A DNA stretch of 64,000 nucleotides from Bacteroidota bacterium (GTDB lineage Bacteria > Bacteroidota > Bacteroidia > Bacteroidales > CAIXZF01): positions 170,535 through 234,534 of the forward strand of contig JAKLIX010000002.1 in NCBI GenBank assembly GCA_022709385.1, written 5' to 3'. Below, one piece after another: positions 1 through 10,194 of this stretch. The position numbers and the translations under genes are program-made. The first letter of the stretch is position 1. Every line of letters begins with the position of its first letter. The notes under the pieces are model-generated. The model worked only from the letters and a program-made list of their open reading frames with translations. It had not been told where the DNA came from and made no database searches.

Positions 1-1
1 C

Positions 2-3000
2 ACTGAGATGATCCACCTGAACACAGCTTTTGCCAACCTTCCGTTTAAAGTCATATGCGAAGGCAGCATCGACTTCAGCCTCCTCACCACGGCCATCCGC
101 CATGTGATAAAGACCAATGAAGGCCTCAGAATACAACTTCGGGAAAAGGAAGTGAACGGCATGACGGAAATCGAACAATACGTCTGCATAGACGTGCCGG
201 AACAGTTTCCGGAATTCGATTTTTCCGGCCCGGGCGGCGCTGCGCGACTCAGTGAATGGCTCGGCCGCCAAAGCAGGCTGCCCTTCACACTCACCGGAAA
301 TCCCCTCTTTTATTTCGCCCTGCTGCGATATTCCGATACCGAATGGGGATATTTCCTCAATATCCATCACCTGATCGCCGACGGCTGGACTGTCAACCTG
401 ATTACCAAGGCTATCCAGGATAATTATCAAAAATTGCTGCGCCAGGAACCGCTGACGGAAGAAAGATATCCCTCCTTTATCGACAGCCTTCAGGATGAGG
501 AAAACTATCTTCAGTCCGATGCCTGTGCAAAAGACCGCGAATTCTGGTTCTCCGACCTCCTGCCCATGCCTGAGGAAATCGTACTTCCATTCAGTAAAAA
601 CAGAAGCGACAACATCCGGGCGAAAACCTGCAGTCTGACCTTCTCTTCCTCAGTCAGACAAAAGATGCATGCCTACTGCGAATCAACCCACAGCTCTGTT
701 TTCAAACTCGTTCTCTCTGCCCTGGCTGTCTATGTAAACCGCATCACCGGACTTGACGATGTGGTGATCTCCACGGTGAACCATGGCCGCGATAAACCGG
801 AACATAAGCTAATGACAGGCATGTTCGTGAGTACTTTCCCGGTCAGAATCAGCCTCGGTAAGGATCTCCCCTTCGAAAGCCTCGTAAGCAGCGCCGGTGA
901 AAAACTCAACAAGCTGGTGAGGAATCATTCGCGCTACCCGGCTGACCGCCTGATCAGCGAACTGAGAGAGAAAACAGGAAGCGATCCTTCCTGGATCATG
1001 AACCTGATGCTCGTGGGTCACCCCAATCTCAGCAGCGATTCACTGAAGCTGGAATACATCTTCCCCGCTTATGAGCCTTCCCCCCTCGCCATCCATATCA
1101 ACCCCTCAGGCAAAGATGCGCTGGGAGAACTGGAACTGCTGTTCAACTACCAGGTAGACTTGTTCGACGAAGCCGACATCGTCAGCATCTTCAAAACGAT
1201 AGAAACTATCCTCGACGACGGCCTCTCCCGCCCGGAACAAATCCTCAGCCATCTCAGGCTTGTTTCTGAACATGAGTACGACCTGATCATGAATCAGTTC
1301 AACAATACCGCGGTGGATTTTCCGAAACCCCTCTTCCTGAAAGATCTTTTTGAAGCACAGGTGGAAAGAAGCCCGGATAAACCAGCGGTGGTTTACCAAG
1401 ATATTGTATTAACATACAGAGAGTTAAACAATAAAGCCAATCAGTTGGCGGCTAAGCTCAGGCAACTCGGCGGGAAACCGGATGCCGTGGTGGGTATCCT
1501 GGCTGAACGATCGCATGCCATGATCGTTGCCCTGATGGCCACGGTCAAAGCGGGCTGTGCTTACGTCCCCATCGATGCCGCCTACCCGGCCGAACGCATC
1601 CAATATATGCTGGAAAACAGCCAGGCCTTCGTGCTGCTGTCGAATCCGCAACTCGTTGAGAAAACAGGCTATACAGGCCCCTTTGTGGATATTGAAGATG
1701 AGGCCGTTTACCGGGGCGATGAAGGCAATCCGGTAACCATCAACAGTCCCCACGACCTCTTGTATATCATTTATACCTCCGGTTCAACGGGAACACCCAA
1801 AGGCGTTATGATAGAACAATGGTCGGTTACCCATTTCGTCCTCTGGCATATCAGCCTGAACGGACTGAATGAACATGACAGGGTCAGCAAGTTCGCCTCC
1901 TTTGGTTTCGATGTGTCGGTGATCGAGATGTATCCCACCCTGATCACCGGGGCTACCCTGCATATCATCGGGGATGACATCCGTCTGTCACTTTTCCAGT
2001 TAAATGAATACTTTGAGAAAAACGGCATCACGGTAGCATTTCTTCCCACGCAGTTCGGCGAACAGTTTATCGAAAACGTGGACAACAAATCCCTGCGCTG
2101 GCTCGATGTGGCCGGAGAAAAACTGCGTTCCTTCAAAAAACAGCCCTACACCATCCTGAACGGTTATGGTCCCACAGAATATACTGTCTATACCACGGCA
2201 TTCGTGGTGGACCGCTTTTATAACAATATTCCTATCGGCGTACCCCTCTGGAACACAAAAATATACATATTAGACAAGTACGACCAGCTGCGGCCCGTCG
2301 GCATACCCGGAGAATTGTGCGTGGCCGGTTGCGGCATTGCCAGGGGTTACCTGGGCCGGCCCGACCTGACTGATCAGAAGTTTGTACCGGATCCTTTCAG
2401 GCCCGGCGAAAAGATGTACCGCACCGGCGACCTCTGCCGGTGGCTGCCCGACGGCAACATCGAGTACCTCGGCAGGATGGATTTCCAGGTAAAAATACGG
2501 GGATTCAGGGTCGAACTGGGTGAGATCGAACAAGCGATCAAAGGCATGGAACATATCACCGATGCCGTCGTGGTGGACAGGCAGGATGCTTCGGGAAGGA
2601 CTTACCTGGCTGGCTTTTTCGTGGCTTCTGCCACCGTGGATCCCTCGAAGATCAAGGAAAGGCTGGAGACCGACCTGCCTGAATACATGATTCCGCCCTA
2701 TCTAAGCCAGATCGAAACCATGCCCCTGACACCCAACGGGAAGATCAACAGGAAAGCACTGCCGGAAACCGGACATCTTCAGGCCGGCAGCAGGGATTTC
2801 ATCCCGCCTTCCACGGTGACGGAGAAAAAACTCGCCTCCCTGTGGGAACAAATACTCGGAGTGGACAGTGTGGGAGCCGGCGACGACTTCTTCAAACTCG
2901 GCGGACATTCACTGAAAGCGGTCTTGCTGCAGGCGCGCATCCGCAAAGAATACGGTATCAACCTCTCCCTGCAAAACATCTTCCATCATGCAGTGCTGAG

Positions 3001-6000
3001 CGATCTTGCAGCCCTGATGGACAGCAGCACACGCGAGGATTATCCCAAAATAACCCACCTCCCCGACAGGGAATATTATCCCGCCTCGGCAGCTCAGAAA
3101 AGACTGTTCATTGTGAACCAGATGGAAAACATCGGCATCACTTACAACATCCCCATCGTTACCCTTCTGGAGGGTGAAGCGGATCAGGCCCGGCTGAGCG
3201 CAGCACTGGACACCATGGCCGAAAGACACGAAATCCTGAGAACTTCTTTCGAAGTAAGGGACGGAGAGATTGTCCAGGTGGTTCATCCCGGAGCCAGGAT
3301 CAAACGTATCTACCAGGAAGCGGAAAACAGTGATCCAGCCAAGCTGATCAGGGATTTCATCAGGCCTTTCGACCTGGAAACAGCACCCCTGTTCAGGGCA
3401 GGACTGATCAGAATCTCCCGTGAAAGCTGCCTTTTCATTCTCGACTTTCATCATATCATTTTTGATGGCGGCTCCACGGAAGTCTTCATGGATGAATTGT
3501 GGGAACTGTATAAAGGAAAGAAGCTCCCGCGAAAAAAGTTACAGTACCGCGACTACGCCGGCTGGCAGCAGAAAATGGCAGCATCCGGACTTTACGGGAA
3601 ACAGCAGGCATACTGGATCAGACAGTTTGAAGGCGAAATCCCGGTACTCAATATGGAAACCGATTTCCCCAGGGCATCCACCCTTAGCTTTGAGGGAGCC
3701 CGTTTCAGGGTGGAAGCAGATGCAACACTCGCTTCCGGGCTGAAAGACCTGGCCATGGAGGAAGGTGTGACCCTGTTTATGGTCCTGCTTTCTGCCTATG
3801 CCATCCTGCTGACAAAATATACCGGTCAGGAAGACCTTGTGATCGGTATCCCTTCTTCAGGAAGAACGGTGCCGGAACTCCAACGGATGATCGGCATGTT
3901 CGTGAACTCACTTCCCGTCAGGATCCGGCCGGAAGGAGAAATGAGCATCCACAGCCTGCTTGGAGAAGTTAAAACCCTGGTTCTCGAAGCGAGCGATAAG
4001 CAGGATTACCAGCTCGATTCCCTGATCGAAAAACTTGGCATCACCCGCGATCCAAGCCGCAACCCACTCTTCGACGTGATGTTCGCTTACCGGCAGCAGG
4101 CCGCTGATATCAGGATGAAATCCCTTACAGTGAAACACTTCGATTTCATCTTCAATATCACTAAATTCGATCTTACGATTGAAGCCGTGGAACTGCCTGA
4201 CACCATCGGGCTCGAAATTGAATACCGCAAATCCCTCTTCCACGAAAACACCATCAGAAACCTGGCATCCCATTATCTCGCCGTGCTGAACGAAATGGTA
4301 AGGAACAGGAACCAGAAGATCAGGGAGATGGATATACTGCAACCCGCCGAGAAACACTTCCTTTTTCATATCTACAATGATACCACGACACCATATCCGG
4401 AACACCTGACCGTTTATGAGCTGTTCGAACAACAGGCTGACAGGACGCCGGACAAAGCTGCCGTTATACAGGATGAAAGATCCGTCAGTTTCAGAGAACT
4501 CGACATCGCCTCCTCGAACTTTGCCGGCATGCTCAGGCAGGAAGGCATCCGGCCAGGTCAGGTGATCGGGGTGATGATGGAACAAAGCATCGAATTCATC
4601 ACCGTGATCATGGGGGTCATCCGGGCCGGGGCCGCCTATCTGCCCATCGATCCCGAATACCCTGAGGACAGGATACAGTACATCCTGGAAAACAGTGCAT
4701 CACCCCTGCTGGTGTGTACCGCTGAAGCGAAACAAAAGGCAGGGTCGTTTCAGGGCAATGTGCTGCTGGTGGACAAAGGACATCCATTTGAAGGAAACGG
4801 AGAAAGACCGGGAAAAATGAACCGGCCGGAAGACCTGGTGTATATCATCTATACATCCGGATCCACGGGAAAACCCAAGGGCGTGATGATCACCCACAAG
4901 GGACTGGTGAATTATATCTGCTGGGCGGAAAAGGTTTACCTGGAAGGAGAGGCCATGGATTTCCCCCTGTATTCATCCATCTCCTTCGACCTGACGGTCA
5001 CTTCCATCTTCACCCCCCTGGTTTCAGGGAACAGCATTGTGGTGTATGCGGGCGGGGATAAGAGCACGCTGATCAAACGCCTGGTGGAAGACAAACGAAC
5101 GGATATCGTGAAACTTACCCCGACCCACCTCGCGATGATCGAAAACCTGGACTGCAGCGGCTCCCGGCTGAGAAAATTCATCGTGGGAGGCGAAGAGCTC
5201 CGGACGGTGGCAGCCAGGAAAATCATGTCGAAATTTCCGTATGACGTGAAGATCTTTAACGAATACGGTCCCACTGAAACCGTGGTGGGATGCATGATCC
5301 ACAGCTTTGATCCCGCCAGGGACACCAGGCCTGCCGTTCCCATCGGTGTGCCTGCAGACAATGCACATATTTACCTGCTCGACAAATACCTGATGCCGGT
5401 TCCGCCGGGAGTTGCAGGCGAGATGTATATCGCCGGAGACGGCGTTGCAAGGGGCTATATCAACCGGCCAGACATCACCGCAGAACGCTTTCTCCCCGAT
5501 CCGTTCTTCCCGGAAACCCGGATGTATAAAACCGGTGACCTGGCCAAATTCCTGGCAGACGGAACAATAGAATTTCTCGGAAGGGTCGACTTTCAGGTCA
5601 AGATCAGGGGATTCCGCATCGAACTCGGCGAAATCGAAAGCAAACTGTCGAAACACCCCGACCTGAAAGATGCTGTGGTGCTGCCTCAACAGGATGAAAA
5701 CGGACAGCACTACCTTTGTGCATATGTTGTCTCCGGAAGGCAGATCCCTGTGGGCGAACTCAAATCATTCCTCTCAGAAGACCTGCCCGACTATATGATT
5801 CCCTCCTATTTCATCCCCCTGGAGGTCATCCCGCTTACCCCGAACGGGAAAGTCGACAGAAACAAACTTCCCAAAACAGGTGACACTGTTTTTACGGGAG
5901 TCGCTTACATCGAACCCAGGAATGAAACGGAAACACTAATCCGCGATATTTTCACTAAAATCCTTAAAGTCAGTCATATAGGAATAAACGACAATTTCTT

Positions 6001-7831
6001 TGACCTCGGGGGTAACAGCCTGCGTGCCGTTGCCCTGGTGGCTGAACTTCAGAAACACTTTGAAATCACCGTGAACGATGTATTTCAATATCAGACGGTA
6101 GCCATGCTGGCCAAAAACGCCAGAAAGTCAGGAAACCTGATCCTCACCCGCCTGCAGGAAATACGCGATCACCTGGATGACATGCCTGATCCCGAAATCC
6201 TCGCAAAAGAAGATATTTCTTTCGTCAAGGAAATGACAGGGTACAGGGCAAGCATTGATCCCTATAAATCAGTTGATTATGAACAGAAACGGGTTTACCG
6301 GACCATCCTTCTCACCGGAGCCACGGGCTTTCTGGGTGCCTATCTGCTGAGAGAAGTCCTCAGTATCCCCGGTACCGAGGTGCTCCTGCCTGTAAGAGCC
6401 GGAAGCGATCAGGAGGCATGGGACAGGCTGCAGGCAAAAACCGCCTGGTACTTCGGACAAGACTTTCTGAGCCTGAACAGCGATCGCATCAGGGTGATAC
6501 CGGCCGACCTGGCCGAAGCACAACTCGGCATGAAAGCCGATACCTACCGGGAACTTCTCGAAAAGACGGACTGTATCCTCCATCCGGCAGCCCTGGTGAA
6601 ACATTACGGCCACTACAGCGATTTTTATAACAACAACGTCAGGTCGGTGGAGAACCTGATTGCCTTTGCCCTCAGTGGTAAACAAAAAGATTTCCACCAC
6701 ATCAGCACCATTTCTGTCGGCATGGGTCAGCTGGAAAACAGGAATTACCACATTTTCACTGAAGACAAACTGGACGAAGGCCAGAAGAGCGAATTGTATT
6801 ATCTCACCACCAAACTGCAGGCCGAGAAAATCCTGCACGAGGCCCGAAAAAATGGCCTGATGGCCAATATTTACAGGGTCGGTAACATCACCTTCGACGC
6901 TGAAACCGGCACATCCCAGGAAAACATCAACGACAATGCCTTTTTCCATATTTTCCGCGCCTTCCTTACCCTGGGTTTTATCCCCGACAAAATGGACAGC
7001 GTGGAGTTTTCCTTTGTAGACAAGCTGGGTGAAGCCATTATCCGCCTGATGCATTGTGCTTCGCTGCGGAATGAGACCTTCCACCTGCGGAATACGGAAC
7101 TATTGAGGCAATCGGAATTTCTCACAAAGGAGGAACTCGGGCTGCGTGCCCTGAAGGTGCGCTTCAGACAATTCATCGACCGTCTTGTTGAAAACTACCA
7201 GGTCCCGGAATTCCGGCCGCACATCGAAGCACTCATCCTGCATTTCGGCTGGATGGAAGATCTTCCGGCCGGAAGCCTTCCCTGTCTGTATCTTCCCATG
7301 GGTGAACGTACCGACTATGTGCTCTCACGACTGGGATTTGCATGGCCGCGCCTGCAAACCGCCATGCTCGGAAAATTCATCAGCCAGGCGCTGGCAGAAA
7401 GAACGCAGACGCTGAAAACCATGAACTTATTCGCTGGCCTCTCCGGTGAAGAGCTTGAACGTATTGCCAGACTCGCCGTGCAGCGCAATGTGGAGGAAGA
7501 TTCCGGAATTGTATGGGAAGGAGAAAGAGACGATTACTTCTATGTCTTCAGCAGGGGCAGTGTCGAGCTCAGCCGCCACTCCAGGGCAGGCTGGGCGGGA
7601 ACCGTGATGGTAGCCGGCAGAGGCGATTTCATTGGCGCCGATCGCCTTTTCAACGACCGGGAATCCAACGAAACGGCCGAAGCCATCCTTGGTGATGTAC
7701 ACCTCTTCGCCTTCCGGCTTGCAGATATGAAAGACCTGGTGTCGGCCTCCCCCACCCTCGGCGCCAACCTGGTGAAGATACTGGCCGAAAGGGTGAGCCG
7801 CCTCAGCGACCTGTTCGTAAACCTTGCCTGA
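2..7831 (+). CDS. Nonribosomal peptide synthetase C-A-T-C-A-T-R with C-terminal cNMP-binding-type domain (5' truncated)
   Basis: Cytoplasmic assembly-line enzyme joining two amino acids and releasing the product reductively. The frame is open to the left edge and the preceding codons read T-E, so the ATG at 8 is internal; about 15-20 residues of the first condensation domain, and possibly more modules, lie outside. Counting from that Met: C1 with HHLIADG at ~120; A1 ~444-950 (YTSGSTG ~590, NGYGPTE, PNGKINRK ~907); carrier Ser in GGHS ~968; C2 with HHIIFDG ~1147; A2 ~1470-1945; carrier Ser in GGNS ~2004; thioester reductase from ~2095 with TGATGFLG and YLTTK; Crp-like cNMP-binding fold ~2473-2607. 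My manual specificity code for A2 is DLTKIGEVGK, one change from the known Asn code. A1 reads DVIFDAGVYK, which I cannot assign. The phosphate-binding-cassette region lacks the usual Gly-Glu and Arg, so nucleotide binding is uncertain. Confidence 0.95.
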   Translation, partial: TEMIHLNTAFANLPFKVICEGSIDFSLLTTAIRHVIKTNEGLRIQLREKEVNGMTEIEQYVCIDVPEQFPEFDFSGPGGAARLSEWLGRQSRLPFTLTGNPLFYFALLRYSDTEWGYFLNIHHLIADGWTVNLITKAIQDNYQKLLRQEPLTEERYPSFIDSLQDEENYLQSDACAKDREFWFSDLLPMPEEIVLPFSKNRSDNIRAKTCSLTFSSSVRQKMHAYCESTHSSVFKLVLSALAVYVNRITGLDDVVISTVNHGRDKPEHKLMTGMFVSTFPVRISLGKDLPFESLVSSAGEKLNKLVRNHSRYPADRLISELREKTGSDPSWIMNLMLVGHPNLSSDSLKLEYIFPAYEPSPLAIHINPSGKDALGELELLFNYQVDLFDEADIVSIFKTIETILDDGLSRPEQILSHLRLVSEHEYDLIMNQFNNTAVDFPKPLFLKDLFEAQVERSPDKPAVVYQDIVLTYRELNNKANQLAAKLRQLGGKPDAVVGILAERSHAMIVALMATVKAGCAYVPIDAAYPAERIQYMLENSQAFVLLSNPQLVEKTGYTGPFVDIEDEAVYRGDEGNPVTINSPHDLLYIIYTSGSTGTPKGVMIEQWSVTHFVLWHISLNGLNEHDRVSKFASFGFDVSVIEMYPTLITGATLHIIGDDIRLSLFQLNEYFEKNGITVAFLPTQFGEQFIENVDNKSLRWLDVAGEKLRSFKKQPYTILNGYGPTEYTVYTTAFVVDRFYNNIPIGVPLWNTKIYILDKYDQLRPVGIPGELCVAGCGIARGYLGRPDLTDQKFVPDPFRPGEKMYRTGDLCRWLPDGNIEYLGRMDFQVKIRGFRVELGEIEQAIKGMEHITDAVVVDRQDASGRTYLAGFFVASATVDPSKIKERLETDLPEYMIPPYLSQIETMPLTPNGKINRKALPETGHLQAGSRDFIPPSTVTEKKLASLWEQILGVDSVGAGDDFFKLGGHSLKAVLLQARIRKEYGINLSLQNIFHHAVLSDLAALMDSSTREDYPKITHLPDREYYPASAAQKRLFIVNQMENIGITYNIPIVTLLEGEADQARLSAALDTMAERHEILRTSFEVRDGEIVQVVHPGARIKRIYQEAENSDPAKLIRDFIRPFDLETAPLFRAGLIRISRESCLFILDFHHIIFDGGSTEVFMDELWELYKGKKLPRKKLQYRDYAGWQQKMAASGLYGKQQAYWIRQFEGEIPVLNMETDFPRASTLSFEGARFRVEADATLASGLKDLAMEEGVTLFMVLLSAYAILLTKYTGQEDLVIGIPSSGRTVPELQRMIGMFVNSLPVRIRPEGEMSIHSLLGEVKTLVLEASDKQDYQLDSLIEKLGITRDPSRNPLFDVMFAYRQQAADIRMKSLTVKHFDFIFNITKFDLTIEAVELPDTIGLEIEYRKSLFHENTIRNLASHYLAVLNEMVRNRNQKIREMDILQPAEKHFLFHIYNDTTTPYPEHLTVYELFEQQADRTPDKAAVIQDERSVSFRELDIASSNFAGMLRQEGIRPGQVIGVMMEQSIEFITVIMGVIRAGAAYLPIDPEYPEDRIQYILENSASPLLVCTAEAKQKAGSFQGNVLLVDKGHPFEGNGERPGKMNRPEDLVYIIYTSGSTGKPKGVMITHKGLVNYICWAEKVYLEGEAMDFPLYSSISFDLTVTSIFTPLVSGNSIVVYAGGDKSTLIKRLVEDKRTDIVKLTPTHLAMIENLDCSGSRLRKFIVGGEELRTVAARKIMSKFPYDVKIFNEYGPTETVVGCMIHSFDPARDTRPAVPIGVPADNAHIYLLDKYLMPVPPGVAGEMYIAGDGVARGYINRPDITAERFLPDPFFPETRMYKTGDLAKFLADGTIEFLGRVDFQVKIRGFRIELGEIESKLSKHPDLKDAVVLPQQDENGQHYLCAYVVSGRQIPVGELKSFLSEDLPDYMIPSYFIPLEVIPLTPNGKVDRNKLPKTGDTVFTGVAYIEPRNETETLIRDIFTKILKVSHIGINDNFFDLGGNSLRAVALVAELQKHFEITVNDVFQYQTVAMLAKNARKSGNLILTRLQEIRDHLDDMPDPEILAKEDISFVKEMTGYRASIDPYKSVDYEQKRVYRTILLTGATGFLGAYLLREVLSIPGTEVLLPVRAGSDQEAWDRLQAKTAWYFGQDFLSLNSDRIRVIPADLAEAQLGMKADTYRELLEKTDCILHPAALVKHYGHYSDFYNNNVRSVENLIAFALSGKQKDFHHISTISVGMGQLENRNYHIFTEDKLDEGQKSELYYLTTKLQAEKILHEARKNGLMANIYRVGNITFDAETGTSQENINDNAFFHIFRAFLTLGFIPDKMDSVEFSFVDKLGEAIIRLMHCASLRNETFHLRNTELLRQSEFLTKEELGLRALKVRFRQFIDRLVENYQVPEFRPHIEALILHFGWMEDLPAGSLPCLYLPMGERTDYVLSRLGFAWPRLQTAMLGKFISQALAERTQTLKTMNLFAGLSGEELERIARLAVQRNVEEDSGIVWEGERDDYFYVFSRGSVELSRHSRAGWAGTVMVAGRGDFIGADRLFNDRESNETAEAILGDVHLFAFRLADMKDLVSASPTLGANLVKILAERVSRLSDLFVNLA

Positions 7832-7840
7832 AACAGAAAA

Positions 7841-8497
7841 GTGAACATCTGCCGTTTCCGCCAGATAAGCCTGGCACAGCAAGCGCCCTCACCCGCAATG
7901 GCCGCCGGGAATCTGCCGCCTGCCAAATACAGGCGGTATATGGCCTTGCAGAGAAATGAAGACAGGCTGAGAATGTGGGAAGCACACCGCCTCCTGATCG
8001 ATACCCTCGACAGTCAGTTTACTCTGAATCATGCCCTGATCCAATATGTCGAACAGCCCGGAAAAAAGCCTTACCTCCCGGGACAAACAGGCATTCGCTT
8101 CAACCTCGCCCATTCCGGAACGCTGGCCGCCCTTGCCCTCTCGGAATCGGAAACAGGCATCGATATCGAGGAAATCGTGGCACACGATCATCTTTCTCAA
8201 ACTGCCCGCGTCTTTATGTCGGATACGGAATGGGTTACATTCAATCAACTACCTGAAAATGAAAGTTTAAGATTCTTCTACCGGATCTGGACCCTGAAGG
8301 AAAGCCTGCTGAAAAATATGGGAACAGGAATTCTGGACAATCTCCGGGCATACAGTTTCGACCTGGACGGAAAATCTCCGCTTGTCAGACTGAACGGAAA
8401 ACGCCTCCGGGGATACCACTTTTTTGAAATTGACATTAACCCGGCCTATGCCGCCAGTGTATGCAGTTGTTCCCCTGATCCTTTGGTCATGATGTGA
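7841..8497 (+). CDS. 4'-phosphopantetheinyl transferase (Sfp type)
   Basis: Transfers phosphopantetheine from CoA to the carrier-domain serines, converting the NRPS to its holo form. The 218-residue protein has the Mg-binding motif GIDIEEI near residue 105 and the second signature WTLKESLLKNMGTG near 150, and its length fits Sfp-type enzymes. It starts at GTG 9 bp after the NRPS stop codon, with no clear Shine-Dalgarno sequence, so it is probably co-transcribed with the synthetase. Family assignment is firm. The NRPS as substrate is inferred from position; a role for other carrier proteins is possible. Confidence 0.9.
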   Translation: MNICRFRQISLAQQAPSPAMAAGNLPPAKYRRYMALQRNEDRLRMWEAHRLLIDTLDSQFTLNHALIQYVEQPGKKPYLPGQTGIRFNLAHSGTLAALALSESETGIDIEEIVAHDHLSQTARVFMSDTEWVTFNQLPENESLRFFYRIWTLKESLLKNMGTGILDNLRAYSFDLDGKSPLVRLNGKRLRGYHFFEIDINPAYAASVCSCSPDPLVMM

Positions 8498-8560
8498 CAC
8501 ATCGGTAACGGATAAACCAACGGACTGTATACGAGCATAATAATTAGAAAAACAGGGAAA

Positions 8561-10153
8561 CTACTGTCCCAGGGTCAGCCGCTGGTATTCATCCACGTCC
8601 TCTATCACTTCCGATGCCCTGATCAGCATGGGATCAAGCTCACCCAGCACCCGGTGGAAGGCATTCAGTCCGTAAAGGCTCCGGGCCAGGCTGGCCTTCA
8701 CCTGGGTACGTATCAGCAGGGAGGAAACTGCGATCTGTTCATCATTGCGGGCGATTTCTCTCTGATCTGCAAGCCTGAGCAGGCCTTCCATCATCGCATC
8801 ATCCACCTGGAACTCCCTGATAAAGGCGGTCTCATCCCTGAAGCGCTTTTTGAGGTTGCTGCGTTGCTTATCGATAAAGCCGACGCAATACTCGGTAATT
8901 ACGGCTTTTCTGACGAGCTGACCGTAGTAAGCCGATTGCAGGCTTGAATCCACGGCCATAAAAAGATCAGGCATGATACCGCCGCCGCCGAAAACAAGCC
9001 GGCCTGATGCGGTGTAATATTTCAGTGAATCAGGAAAACGGATGCTGTCGGCATGAACCAGTTCGCCATGCTTCAATCTGCGGGAATACTCCCGGAAATA
9101 GTTTTCGTTACCTTCGCCGTAAGGCCGCTGGATACAACGGCCTGAAGGAGTATAATAGCGCGCCGTGGTTATTCTGACCTGCGAGCCGTCGGGCAGGAAA
9201 TAGGACTTCTGCACCAGTCCCTTGCCGTAAGAACGCCGGCCCATGAGCAGCCCCCTGTCGTTGTCCTGTACCGCTCCAGATACAATCTCGCTGGCCGAAG
9301 CCGAACCTTCATCCAGCAGGAGGATGATGCGGCCATGCCGGCAAAGCCCGTTGCCGTCGGAAACATAATCCTGGCGAGGACTGTGGAGTCCCTGGGTGTA
9401 AACTACCGTCTTCCCCTTTTCGAGAAACTCACTGGCAATGTCCACCGCCACATTCATGTAGCCTCCCGAATTACCCCTCAGGTCGAAGACCAGGTTCTCC
9501 ATCCCTTCCTCCTTAAGCTTCTTCAACTCCGCCCTGAATTCCCTGGCCGATTGCGATGAAAACCTGTTCAGGCGGATATAGCCCGTATTTTCATCCAGCA
9601 TGTAGGAAGCCACTATCGTCTGAATGGGGATTTTGTCCCGCGTGACTTTAAAAGTAAGGATGCTGTCGTGCCCAAACCTGAGTACCCCGATCGCCACCTC
9701 TGTACCTCTTTTTCCCCTAAGCCTCGATCTGACAAAGGTTTCATCCAGCGTTTTCCCTGTAGCATTTTCACTGTCAATGCATACGATCCTGTCGCCCCCG
9801 GTGATGCCGGCCTCCTCGGAAGGCCCCCCCGGGGTGGCAGAAATCACCCTGATGGTGTCCCGCATGATCTGATAGGTGATCCCTACCCCATCGTAGCTGC
9901 CCACAAGGGGCTCATTGGTCTTTTCCACATCTTTCTGTGCAATGTACACAGAGTGTGGATCAAGTTCCTTCAGCATGGCCTTGATGGCTGATTCAGTCAA
10001 AACGGAAAGATCTACCGAATCGAGATAATTCAGCTCCAGCAAGCCAAGCAGCGAGCTGAACTTACGCCCGCTCTGCTCGCGGTCGTTTTCCTGCGCCGCA
10101 ACTGTCAGCCAGAGCACGCAGGCCAGAAACCCGGTGATGATGCGCTTGTTCAT
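8561..10153 (-). CDS. S41 family C-terminal processing peptidase
   Basis: Secreted or periplasmic serine protease that cleaves C-terminal tails, of the Ctp/Prc/Tsp family. N-terminal signal peptide (hydrophobic to about residue 20), PDZ domain about 85-165 and the S41 catalytic domain about 170-370. The catalytic pair is visible as Ser286 in GSASASE and Lys311 in YGKG, the 25-residue spacing seen in E. coli Tsp. The length of 530 residues suits the Bacteroidota members of the family. It lies 42 bp downstream of the secreted protein ending at 10195 on the same strand, so the two may share a transcript, and it is convergent with the NRPS operon. Physiological substrate unknown. Confidence 0.93.
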   Translation of the reverse strand: MNKRIITGFLACVLWLTVAAQENDREQSGRKFSSLLGLLELNYLDSVDLSVLTESAIKAMLKELDPHSVYIAQKDVEKTNEPLVGSYDGVGITYQIMRDTIRVISATPGGPSEEAGITGGDRIVCIDSENATGKTLDETFVRSRLRGKRGTEVAIGVLRFGHDSILTFKVTRDKIPIQTIVASYMLDENTGYIRLNRFSSQSAREFRAELKKLKEEGMENLVFDLRGNSGGYMNVAVDIASEFLEKGKTVVYTQGLHSPRQDYVSDGNGLCRHGRIILLLDEGSASASEIVSGAVQDNDRGLLMGRRSYGKGLVQKSYFLPDGSQVRITTARYYTPSGRCIQRPYGEGNENYFREYSRRLKHGELVHADSIRFPDSLKYYTASGRLVFGGGGIMPDLFMAVDSSLQSAYYGQLVRKAVITEYCVGFIDKQRSNLKKRFRDETAFIREFQVDDAMMEGLLRLADQREIARNDEQIAVSSLLIRTQVKASLARSLYGLNAFHRVLGELDPMLIRASEVIEDVDEYQRLTLGQ

Positions 10154-10194
10154 ATCCCTGTAACCAAACTAAAGGCATTATTGTTCATCAGACA

